DNA of 64,000 nt from Pelomonas sp. CA6. GTDB lineage: Bacteria; Pseudomonadota; Gammaproteobacteria; Burkholderiales; Burkholderiaceae_C. The notes beneath the pieces were generated by a model. It ran no database searches and was not told the origin of the DNA. It saw nothing but the letters and a program-made list of their open reading frames with translations. How positions within the stretch are numbered: position 1 is the stretch's first letter; each line of letters opens with the position of its first letter. The DNA is taken from NCBI RefSeq assembly GCF_022549225.1, contig NZ_JAKZFD010000012.1, forward strand, positions 62,001 through 126,000, read 5' to 3'. Of this stretch, positions 8,479 to 17,601 are shown in pieces. Position numbers and translations under genes: made by a program.

Positions 8479-10758
8479 TCAGACCAGCAGCGCGGCGTCC
8501 AGTGACGCGTCCGCCGCCGCCGTGCGCGGCCACAGCGCGACGCCGCCGGCCAGCGTGTAGGCGGCCTCGTGGCCCAGGCGGCGCAAGGCCTGGGCGGCCT
8601 GGGCGCTGCGGTTGCCGCTGCGGCAGAAGAACACCAGCGGCGTCTCGGCCGGCAGCGCCAGCCATTGCGGCAGCGCATCGACCAGGCGCGACAGCGGCAC
8701 CGCCGACAGCGCGCGTGCGAGCCCGGGCAGCTCCGGCAGCTGGCTCAGGCGCTGCTCATAGGGTTCGCGCACGTCGACCACGCAGGTGTGCGGCGCGCGC
8801 TCCAGCAGCGCGCGCAAGCCGTCCAGGCTCAGCGCCTGAGGCGGCGGAGCCTGCGTCGCGGCTCCGGCACCGCAGGCCATGGGGCCGCAGCGCGGCAGCC
8901 CCGCCTGTTCGCTCAGAGCGGTCAGCTCGGCGGCGAAGGCCGCGGCCTCGATCTGCCCCGCCAGCGCGCGGCCCAGCAGCGGCTGCTGCGCGGCCTCGGC
9001 GCTGAGCGTGGTGGCGAAGCGGTGGTCCTCGTCGTGCGCGGGCGCGAGCAGGCCGTGCGGGCCCACCGCGGCGGCCAGCCGCTTGATCGAGTCCAGGTAG
9101 GCCAGCGGCGCGCTGTGCGGGAAATCGCTGCGGCCCAGCTGGCCGGGCATCACGATGTCGCCGCTGAAGGCCATGCGCAGCCCGTGTTCGTCGTGCAGCA
9201 GATAGGCGACCGAATCGTCGGTATGGCCCGGGATGGCCAGCCGGGTCAGCCAGCAGCGCCCCAGCTCCAGGCGCTGTTGCGCCGCCGGCCAGCCCAGCAG
9301 GTCCGGCGTGCCGCCCTGCAGCAGCTCGGGCACGGCCTCGCGCAGCGCCTGCGCGGAGGACTCGTGGTCGGCATGGGTGTGCGTGTCCAGCACCGCCGCC
9401 AGCTGGTAGCCCTGGCAGCGCAGCCACTGGGCCAGGCGTTCGTTGAGCTGGGGCAGCGGGTCGATGACGACGCAGCGGCGCCGGCTCGCATCGGCGACCA
9501 GCCAACAGCAGGCGCCGTCGACGACGAAGCGCGTCACGCCGTCGGCCGGCAGCGGGTGGTTGTCCTCGATGCTCAGGCAGTTCTCGCGCAGCGCCTCGCC
9601 GCAGGCGCGTATGCGCGCGCAGGCCTCGGCGATGAAGTCCTCGTCCGCCGCCGGGCCGAAGGACAGGCGCAGCGCCGAGGTGGTCTGGCTGGGTGGCAGC
9701 CCCATGGCCTCCAGCACATAGCTGGGCTGTGCCTTGGCGGCGCTGCAGGCCGAGCCGCCGCTGACGCGCACATCGGCGGCGTCGAACATGTCCATCAGCA
9801 GCCGCGCCGGCAGCCCCGGCACCGAGAAGTTCAGCGTGGTGGGCAGGCACAGCGCCTGCGGCGCGTTGAACTGCAGGTTGGGGAAGGCCTCCTGCAGGGC
9901 CTGCGTCAGGCGGGCGCGGAATTGCGCCAGCGTTGCGGCGTCGCGGAAGCTGCGGCCCTCCTCCAGCGCCGCCAGCACCGCGCCCAGCGCGGCGATGCCG
10001 GACATGTTCTCGGTGCCCGAGCGCAGCGCGCCCTCCTGGCCGCCGCCGACCTGCAGCGGCGTGAACGGCGCGCCGTCGCGCACGTAGAGCAGGCCTATGC
10101 CCTTGGGCGCATAGAGCTTGTGGCCCGAGAAGGGCGCGTAGTCGATGCGTCGCGCCTCCAGCCGCAGCGCCAGCTTGCCCAGCGCCTGGACGCCGTCCAC
10201 CAGCCATAGCGGGCGCAAGTCCCCGGGCTGCGCGTCCAGCAGCGCGGCGATGCCGTCCAGGTCGCTGATCACGCCGGTTTCGTTGTTGGCCGCCATGGTG
10301 CAGACCAGGCCGGCCTGTGGCAGCTCGGCGCGCAGCCAGTCCAGGTCGTGGCGGCCATCGCGGCCCACCGGGATGGCACGCAGCGGCAGGTCCAGCCCCA
10401 GCAGCTGGTTCCAGTGCTTCAGCGCCTCGGGCACGGCCTTGTGCTCGGTGGCGCCGTACAGCAGGGTCAGCGCGCGCGTGTCGCCGCTGGCGCGGCGTTC
10501 GCGCAGCGCGTTCAGGGCCGACAGCACGGCGGTCTGTATGCCCTCGGTGGCGCCGCTGAGGAAGAGCAGCCGCCCGCCCTCCAGCTGCAGCACGCGCCGT
10601 GCCCGCGCGCGCACCGCGTCCATCAGCGCGCGCGCCTTCAGCCCGGTGCTGTGGATGCTGCTGGGATTGCCGAAGTCCTGGTCCATCGCGGCCAGCGCGG
10701 CGGCGCGCGCCTGGGGCAGGACGGGGGTGGTGGCATTGGCGTCGAGATAGATTTCCAT
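8479..10758 (-). CDS. Cysteine desulfurase / MBL-fold persulfide-dioxygenase-like / rhodanese fusion
   Basis: A 759-aa cytoplasmic protein made of three sulfur-handling domains. Residues 1-390 form an IscS/NifS-type cysteine desulfurase: PLP lysine 214 in SGHKLYAPKG and the persulfide cysteine 338 in GGSACSAAK. Residues about 395-600 form a metallo-beta-lactamase fold with HTHADH (460-465), GH512 and SGD534, the metal-site pattern of ETHE1-like persulfide dioxygenases and CstB. Residues about 640-745 form a rhodanese with active-site loop CRSGNRS (Cys712). Together it could take sulfur from cysteine, hold it as persulfide and oxidise or transfer it; that chain is inference. No frameshift breaks the fusion. 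It converges with the RDD gene (10 bp gap) and is divergent from psd. Confidence 0.9.
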   Translation of the reverse strand: MEIYLDANATTPVLPQARAAALAAMDQDFGNPSSIHSTGLKARALMDAVRARARRVLQLEGGRLLFLSGATEGIQTAVLSALNALRERRASGDTRALTLLYGATEHKAVPEALKHWNQLLGLDLPLRAIPVGRDGRHDLDWLRAELPQAGLVCTMAANNETGVISDLDGIAALLDAQPGDLRPLWLVDGVQALGKLALRLEARRIDYAPFSGHKLYAPKGIGLLYVRDGAPFTPLQVGGGQEGALRSGTENMSGIAALGAVLAALEEGRSFRDAATLAQFRARLTQALQEAFPNLQFNAPQALCLPTTLNFSVPGLPARLLMDMFDAADVRVSGGSACSAAKAQPSYVLEAMGLPPSQTTSALRLSFGPAADEDFIAEACARIRACGEALRENCLSIEDNHPLPADGVTRFVVDGACCWLVADASRRRCVVIDPLPQLNERLAQWLRCQGYQLAAVLDTHTHADHESSAQALREAVPELLQGGTPDLLGWPAAQQRLELGRCWLTRLAIPGHTDDSVAYLLHDEHGLRMAFSGDIVMPGQLGRSDFPHSAPLAYLDSIKRLAAAVGPHGLLAPAHDEDHRFATTLSAEAAQQPLLGRALAGQIEAAAFAAELTALSEQAGLPRCGPMACGAGAATQAPPPQALSLDGLRALLERAPHTCVVDVREPYEQRLSQLPELPGLARALSAVPLSRLVDALPQWLALPAETPLVFFCRSGNRSAQAAQALRRLGHEAAYTLAGGVALWPRTAAADASLDAALLV

Positions 10759-10895
10759 GGTCGGCGGCAGCGGCGCGATGAGGTCGACATGGTAGCGGCC
10801 AGGCTCTCAGGGAAGACCCCGGGTCGCGGAGGCCGGCACGCAGGCCGCCCGTGGGGGGCGGTCGATACAATCCGCGCTCCCTCTGGCCCATCCCC

Positions 10896-11747
10896 ATGCC
10901 CACCGCCGTGTCCGACCGCCTTGCCGTCCTGCCGCAATACCTCTTGCCCAAGCGGCTGCTGACCGTCCTGGCGGGCCGTTTCGCCAGCGCCCAGGCCGGC
11001 GCGCTGACCACCTGGGCCATCCGGCGCTTCGTCGAACGCTACCGTGTCGACATGGCCGAGGCCGCCGAGCCCGACCCGGCCGCCTATGCCAGCTTCAACG
11101 AATTCTTCACCCGCGCGCTGAAGGCGGACGCGCGGCCGCTCGCCGACGCCGCGCTGATCTGCCCGGTGGACGGCGCGATCAGCCAGTTCGGCCCCATCGC
11201 CGGTGACCAGATCTTCCAGGCCAAGGGCCACGGCTACAGCACCACCGCGCTGGTCGGCGGCGATGCGCAACTGGCCGCGCAGTTCCAGGACGGCCATTTC
11301 GCGACGCTGTACCTGAGCCCGCGCGACTACCACCGCATCCACATGCCCTGCGCCGGCCGGCTGCTGCGCATGATCCATGTGCCGGGCGACCTGTTCTCGG
11401 TGAACCCCACCACCGCGCGCGGCGTGCCGGGTCTGTTCGCGCGCAACGAGCGCGTGGTCTGCGTCTTCGAAGGCGCGCAGGGCCCCTTTGTGCTGGTGCT
11501 GGTGGGCGCCACCATCGTCGGCTCCATGGCCACCGTGTGGCATGGCGTGGTCAACCCGCCGCGGCCAGGGCGGGTGCGCCAATGGCACTACGAAGACCAG
11601 CAGATCCGCCTCGCCAAGGGCGAGGAGATGGGCCGCTTCCTGCTCGGCTCCACGGTCGTGATGCTCTTCCCCAAGGGGCCGCTGCAGTTCAATCCCGGCT
11701 GGCAGCCGGGCGGCCCGGTGCGCCTGGGCGAGCTCATGGCCGGCTGA
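10896..11747 (+). CDS. psd: Phosphatidylserine decarboxylase proenzyme
   Basis: Psd makes phosphatidylethanolamine from phosphatidylserine at the inner membrane. The 283-aa proenzyme has the autocleavage motif LGST (in RFLLGSTVVMLF near residue 248), where the serine becomes the pyruvoyl cofactor of the small alpha chain. Other family marks are FNEFFTRALK, CPVDGAISQFG, the segment YLSPRDYHRIHMP and FSVNPTTARGVPGLFARNER. ATG 10896 fits the usual N-terminus (RLAVLPQYLLPKRLLTVLAG). Length and motifs are those of the proteobacterial enzyme. Its 3' end overlaps the convergent LysR gene by 14 bp, so transcripts may collide. Confidence 0.97.
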   Translation: MPTAVSDRLAVLPQYLLPKRLLTVLAGRFASAQAGALTTWAIRRFVERYRVDMAEAAEPDPAAYASFNEFFTRALKADARPLADAALICPVDGAISQFGPIAGDQIFQAKGHGYSTTALVGGDAQLAAQFQDGHFATLYLSPRDYHRIHMPCAGRLLRMIHVPGDLFSVNPTTARGVPGLFARNERVVCVFEGAQGPFVLVLVGATIVGSMATVWHGVVNPPRPGRVRQWHYEDQQIRLAKGEEMGRFLLGSTVVMLFPKGPLQFNPGWQPGGPVRLGELMAG

Positions 11748-12666
11748 GGCCGGTGTCGCCCTCGCGCAGCAGCTCGATCAGCGCGCGCAGACCCGGGCTG
11801 GCCTGGCGGCGGCTGGGGTAATAGAGCCACAGCCCCGTGCCCGGCGCGCGCCAGGCCGGCAGCAGCTCCACCAGGCGACCCTGATCGAGCAGCGGACGCG
11901 CCGCGCACTCGTAGACATAGGCCAACCCCGCGCCCTCCAGCGCATGGGCCAGCACGGCGGCCTGGTCGTCCAGCGTGAGCCGGCCCTGCGGCTCGACGAG
12001 CAGGCGCTCCGGGCCGCGCGCGAACTCCCAGCGCAGCAGCGCGCCGCTGGGCATGCGCTGGCGTATCGCCGGCCAGCCCGCCAGTTCGTTGGGGTGCTGC
12101 GGCGCGGCGCGGTCCGCCAGCAGCGCCGGATGGGCGACGACGACAAAGGTCTGCGGCGGCGCCAGCGGCAGCGCCACCATGTCGCCGGGCAGGCGCTCCT
12201 CGAAGCGCACGCCGGCGTCGAAGCCCTGCTCGACGATGTCCACCAGCGCGTCCTGCGCGCACAGCTCCACCTCCAGCTGCGGATGACGCGCGCACAGCCG
12301 GGCGACCAGCGGCGCCAGCAGCAGCCGGGCGGCGCTGCGCGGCACGCTCAGGCGCAGCCGCCCACGCAGCGCCTGCAGGCCCTCGCGCAACTCGGCGGCG
12401 CCGGCCAGAGCGGCGTCCAGGCCCTGCAGCGCCGGGGTCAGGTCTTGCAGCAGGCGCGCGCCGGCCTCGGTCAGCGCCACGCTGCGCGTGCTGCGGGCGA
12501 ACAGCGTGAGGCCCAGCTGCTGCTCCAGCCGGCGCACCGCCTGGCTCACCGCCGACGGCGTCAGGCCCAGCGCGAGCGCGGCCTGGCGGTAGCTGCGCTG
12601 GCAGGCGACGGCGACGAAGACGCGCAGTGCCGGCAGGTCGGGCGCGCTGGAAGGGAGATGATTCAC
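11734..12666 (-). CDS. LysR-family transcriptional regulator
   Basis: 310 aa with the standard LysR layout. The N-terminal winged helix-turn-helix (about residues 10-70) includes SYRQAALALGLTPSAVSQAVRRLEQQLG, and a substrate-binding effector domain follows (about 95-300). The start is a GTG at 12666. It is divergent from the aldo/keto reductase gene across 103 bp, the classic arrangement for a LysR regulator and its target, so control of that gene and autorepression are likely but unproven. No clear T-N11-A box stood out in the gap. The effector is unknown. Its 3' end overlaps psd by 14 bp on the opposite strand. Confidence 0.93.
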   Translation of the reverse strand: MNHLPSSAPDLPALRVFVAVACQRSYRQAALALGLTPSAVSQAVRRLEQQLGLTLFARSTRSVALTEAGARLLQDLTPALQGLDAALAGAAELREGLQALRGRLRLSVPRSAARLLLAPLVARLCARHPQLEVELCAQDALVDIVEQGFDAGVRFEERLPGDMVALPLAPPQTFVVVAHPALLADRAAPQHPNELAGWPAIRQRMPSGALLRWEFARGPERLLVEPQGRLTLDDQAAVLAHALEGAGLAYVYECAARPLLDQGRLVELLPAWRAPGTGLWLYYPSRRQASPGLRALIELLREGDTGLSRP

Positions 12667-12769
12667 GCGCGCATTGTGCAGCGCGGCTGAACAGCCCGTG
12701 CAGCGCCGCGGGACTGCCCGCGGCGGGTCTTGTTGCGCAGCATGGCGGCCTCTTCACATGGAGTTGCAC

Positions 12770-13801
<1,032 letters not shown>

Positions 13802-13834
13802 CCCGGCTGGGCCCTGGCCCGCGCGCGGCCCGGT

Positions 13835-16093
13835 TCAGTCAGCCGAGGCCGCCAGCAGCGCGCCCGCGGCCTGCGCGTCCAGCGGCCGGCCCAGGTGGTA
13901 GCCCTGCAGGTGGGTGCAGCCCTGGGCCTCGGCGGCGCGCGCCTGGGCCTCGGTCTCCACGCCCTCGGCGACCACGTCCAGGCGCAGCGACTGGCCCAGC
14001 ACGCAGCTGGCGCGCAGGATGGCCAGCGCGTCGGGGTCGGGCAGCGGCGCCAGCATGCTGCGGTCCAGCTTCATGCTGTGGATGGGCAGGCGGCGGAGCA
14101 TGGTCAGCGAGGACTGGCCGGTGCCAAAGTCGTCCAGCGCGATGCGCACGCCGGCCTGGCGCAGCTGGGCGAGCTGGGGCAGCACCAGGGTCATGCGGTT
14201 CACCGCGGCGGTTTCGGTGATCTCGATCTCCAGCGCCTCTGCCGCGACGCCATGCTGCTGCAGCATCGCCAGCACCTCGGACGCGAAGCCGGGGTCTTCG
14301 AACTGCAGCGGCGACGCGTTCACCGCGACGCTGACCTCGGGCAGCCCGTCGCGGCGCCAGCGCGCGATCTGCTCCAGCGCGATGGCGAGGATGAGCCTCC
14401 CGAGCGCGCGGATCTGTCCGGTGCGCTCGGCGGCGGGGATGAAGTCGGCCGGGCTGATGCGCGGCCCCTCGGGCGGCTGCCAGCGCACCAGCGCCTCGAA
14501 GCCCGCCAGGCGGCGCGTGCCGGCGCTGAACTTGGGCTGGTACTGGAGCAGGAACTCGTGCTGGCGTATCGCCCGCCCCAGCGCCTGCTCGGTCTGCAGG
14601 CGCGCCTGCGAATGCTGCTGCATCGCCGGATCGAAGAAGACGCAGGCCTGGCCCGGCTGCGCCTTGGCGCGGTGCAGCGCGCTGTCGCTGGCGCGCAGCA
14701 GCCCGGCGGCGTCGCGCGCATCGCGCGGGTAAAGGGCCACGCCGATGGACAGGTGGACGAAGAGCTCATGCCCGCCGACGCTGAAGGGCTGGTCCAGCAT
14801 CTGCTGGATGCGTTCCACCAGCGCGGCGGCCGAGTCGGGGTCGGCGCGCTCCAGCAGCACCAGGAACTGGTCCTCGCCCAGCCGCGCCAGCAGCGATTCC
14901 GCCGGCAGCCGGTGCAGCAGTCGTTCGCCCAGCGCGCGCAGCAGCAGGTCGCCGCGCTCGTGGCCCAGGCTCTCGTTGATGAGCTGGAAGCGGTCCACGT
15001 CGGCCGAGATCAGCGCGCAGGGCGTGGTGCGCGTGGTGATCTGCTGCAGGGCCTGGACGACGAAGTTGCGGTTGGGCAGGCCTGTCAGCTCGTCCTGGTG
15101 GGCCTGGCGGCGCAGCTGCTCCAGCGCCTGCTGGTGCGCGGTGTCGTCCAGCATCAGCAGCAGCTCGGCGGGCTCGCCGTCCCATTCGATCTGGCCGGAC
15201 AGGCAGCGCACATGCACCTGGCGGCCGTCGCGCGCCAGCCGCGTCGCCTCCCATTCGAAACGCGCGCTGGCGTCGGCCAGCACGCGCGCATGGCGCTCGC
15301 GCGCCGCGGCCTGGGCGTCGCTGGGCACCTGCTCGGTGAACAGGTCGGCCTGCATCATCTGCGCCAGGTCGCGGTAGCCGAACAGCGCGATCGCCGCCGG
15401 ATTGGCATAGAGCACGCGCTCGTGGCGCAGCACGGTGAGCGCCTGCAGCGAATCGTCGGCCAGGCGCTGGAAGCGCCGCGCCTGCAGCCGCGCCTCGCGC
15501 TGCGCGCGCACGACCGACACCAGGATCAGCGCCAGCGCCAGCGTGGTCTGCACCATCAGCCCCGACGCATGGGTGATGGCGGAGCGGCTCAACGGATGCA
15601 GCATCGGGCCGCTCAGGTGCACCAGCCCGGCGGCCCCATAGCAGACCACGACGACGCGTTCGCTGAGGTGGCGCGCCGGCCACAGCCAGTAGGCGCAGAG
15701 CCAGTTGCCTGCCCACATCAGCAGCGCGCCGACCCAGATCGCCGCCTCCAGGCTGGCGTTGGCGCTGAGCACCATCGCCAGCGTCGCCACGGCCAGCGGC
15801 GCGATGCCGTGGCGCGCCCGCCAGGGCCGGCCGCTGTACAGCGCGGCGCCGGCCAGCTGGCAGTACAGCGAGGCGCTCATCGCGGTGGCGGCCGCCAGCC
15901 CCTGCAGCTCCAGGCGCAGCTTGCCCACCGCCGGGTCCACCAGCGCGACGCCCAGCGCCAGGCCCAGGCCCAGCAGCGCATTGCTCCAGGCCCAGAGCCG
16001 CACATGTGGCTGGCCCTGCAGCCGCCACAGCGCATAGAGCGCGCCGCCCAGCAAGGTCTGCAATGCGGAACTGATCAGCAGCAGTTCGGTCAT
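13835..16093 (-). CDS. Membrane GGDEF-EAL protein, likely c-di-GMP phosphodiesterase
   Basis: A 752-aa protein. The N-terminal 190 residues form about seven hydrophobic helices, resembling an integral-membrane sensor (MASE type). A PAS-like segment follows (about 205-320). The GGDEF domain is degenerate: the active-site loop reads GEDQF and the I-site RxxD is absent, so it probably does not make c-di-GMP. The EAL domain is intact (FEALVRW, DDFGTGQSS, AEGVETE, QGYHLGRP), so hydrolysis of c-di-GMP is the likely activity, perhaps with the GGDEF half binding GTP as regulator. ATG 16093 begins directly at the first helix; an in-frame ATG at 16117 has no ribosome-binding site, while GGGGAG lies 12 bases before 16093. 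Convergent with the aldo/keto reductase. Confidence 0.9.
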   Translation of the reverse strand: MTELLLISSALQTLLGGALYALWRLQGQPHVRLWAWSNALLGLGLALGVALVDPAVGKLRLELQGLAAATAMSASLYCQLAGAALYSGRPWRARHGIAPLAVATLAMVLSANASLEAAIWVGALLMWAGNWLCAYWLWPARHLSERVVVVCYGAAGLVHLSGPMLHPLSRSAITHASGLMVQTTLALALILVSVVRAQREARLQARRFQRLADDSLQALTVLRHERVLYANPAAIALFGYRDLAQMMQADLFTEQVPSDAQAAARERHARVLADASARFEWEATRLARDGRQVHVRCLSGQIEWDGEPAELLLMLDDTAHQQALEQLRRQAHQDELTGLPNRNFVVQALQQITTRTTPCALISADVDRFQLINESLGHERGDLLLRALGERLLHRLPAESLLARLGEDQFLVLLERADPDSAAALVERIQQMLDQPFSVGGHELFVHLSIGVALYPRDARDAAGLLRASDSALHRAKAQPGQACVFFDPAMQQHSQARLQTEQALGRAIRQHEFLLQYQPKFSAGTRRLAGFEALVRWQPPEGPRISPADFIPAAERTGQIRALGRLILAIALEQIARWRRDGLPEVSVAVNASPLQFEDPGFASEVLAMLQQHGVAAEALEIEITETAAVNRMTLVLPQLAQLRQAGVRIALDDFGTGQSSLTMLRRLPIHSMKLDRSMLAPLPDPDALAILRASCVLGQSLRLDVVAEGVETEAQARAAEAQGCTHLQGYHLGRPLDAQAAGALLAASAD

Positions 16094-16262
16094 CAGCGCT
16101 TGGCTCTCCCCTGGCACCGCATGCTAGGGGAAGGCGGCCCCGCCGTGGCGTTGAATCGTGGGCGAATGGCGTGCGGCGTGGGCGCCAAGCCACGCCTCCG
16201 CGGCGCGGCCGGCTCTGGGACAATGCGGGCAGCATTCCGCGGATCCGAAGCACAGACTGACC

Positions 16263-17573
16263 ATGACCCAGCGCGTCCTGACCGGCATCACCACCACCGG
16301 CACCCTGCATCTCGGCAACTACGTCGGCGCCGTGCGCCGCGCCATCGCGGCCAGCCGCGAGCCCGGCGTGGAGAGCTTCTTCTTCATGGCCGACTACCAC
16401 GCGCTGATCAAGTGCGACGAGCCCGACCGCATCGAGGCCTCGCGCCTGCAGATCGCCGCCACCTGGCTGGCCGCCGGCCTGGACACCTCGCGCGTGGTGT
16501 TCTATCGCCAGAGCGACATTCCGGAGATTCCCGAGCTCAGCTGGCTGCTGACCTGCGTGACCTCCAAGGGCCAGATGAACCGCGCCCACGCTTACAAGGC
16601 CGCGGTGGACGCCAATGTGGCCGCTGGCGAGGACGCCGACGCCGGCGTCACCATGGGCCTGTATTGCTACCCCATCCTGATGGCGGCCGACATCCTGATG
16701 TTCAACGCCCACCGCGTGCCGGTCGGCAAGGACCAGGTCCAGCACATCGAGATGGCGCGCGACGTCGCGCAGCGCTTCAACCACCTGTTCGGCGGCGCGG
16801 CCGGCACGGAGTTCTTCGTGCTGCCCGAGGCCAGCATCGATGAGGAGATGGAGCTGCTGCCGGGGCTGGACGGCCGCAAGATGTCCAAGAGCTACGACAA
16901 CGTGATCCCCTTGTTCGAAGGCGGCGCCAAGGCCTTGAAGGATGCGATCGCGCGCATCGTCACCGACTCGCGCGCGCCCGGCGAACCCAAGGACCCGGAC
17001 GGCTCGCACCTGGTGCAGATCTACGACGCCTTCGCGACGCCGGCCCAGCGCGAGGCCTTCCGCGCCCAGCTGCGCGCCGGCCTGGCCTGGGGCGAGGCCA
17101 AGCAGCAGCTGTTCGAGCTGATCGAGTCCGAGATCGGACCCATGCGCGAGCGCTACGACGCGCTGATGGCCAACCCCGAGAAGATCGAGGCCATCCTGAT
17201 GGACGGCGCGGCCAAGGCGCGCGCGATCGCCGCGCCGCTGCTGCAGCGCCTGCGCGAGGCCGTGGGCCTGCGCCGCTTCCAGCCGCTGGTGGCCAAGGCC
17301 CAGGTGGTGAAGGAGAAGTCGGCGCTGCCGCAGTTCAAGCAGTACCGCGAGGCGGACGGGCTGTTCTATTTCAAGCTGCTCGCCGCCGATGGCACGCTGC
17401 TGCTGCAGAGCCAGGGCCTGGCCCAGGGCCGCGAGGCCGGCCAGTGGGTGGCGCGGCTGAAGAAGGACGGCGCCGGTGCGCTGGCGCAGGCGCCGGTGAG
17501 CCGCGGCGAGCAGGTCAGCGAGCAGCAGCTCGCCGACGCGCTGGCCGCGCTGCAGGCGGCCGAGGGCGCCTGA
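16263..17573 (+). CDS. trpS: Tryptophan--tRNA ligase, long form
   Basis: Class I aminoacyl-tRNA synthetase that charges tRNA-Trp. The HIGH-like motif is HLGN (residues 16-19, in [11 protein letters not shown]) and KMSKS is at 206-210. The catalytic core runs to about residue 335, the usual length of bacterial TrpS. A C-terminal tail of about 100 residues follows, including a segment [20 protein letters not shown] that resembles a small beta-strand DUF1508-like module. Long TrpS forms occur in Burkholderiales, so the extension supports the assignment to this order. ATG 16263 sits directly at the conserved N-terminus. The Ser/Thr kinase gene begins 28 bp downstream and may be cotranscribed. Confidence 0.96.
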   Translation: MTQRVLTGITTTGTLHLGNYVGAVRRAIAASREPGVESFFFMADYHALIKCDEPDRIEASRLQIAATWLAAGLDTSRVVFYRQSDIPEIPELSWLLTCVTSKGQMNRAHAYKAAVDANVAAGEDADAGVTMGLYCYPILMAADILMFNAHRVPVGKDQVQHIEMARDVAQRFNHLFGGAAGTEFFVLPEASIDEEMELLPGLDGRKMSKSYDNVIPLFEGGAKALKDAIARIVTDSRAPGEPKDPDGSHLVQIYDAFATPAQREAFRAQLRAGLAWGEAKQQLFELIESEIGPMRERYDALMANPEKIEAILMDGAAKARAIAAPLLQRLREAVGLRRFQPLVAKAQVVKEKSALPQFKQYREADGLFYFKLLAADGTLLLQSQGLAQGREAGQWVARLKKDGAGALAQAPVSRGEQVSEQQLADALAALQAAEGA

Positions 17574-17601
17574 GGCGCGACCGCCGGCGCGCGCTGATGC
17601 C

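Noticed and set aside
13895-16843. A 982-residue plus-strand open frame across the GGDEF-EAL and trpS genes
   Set aside because: It covers two real genes in the wrong strand or frame and shows the Gln/Arg/His-rich composition of a shadow frame.
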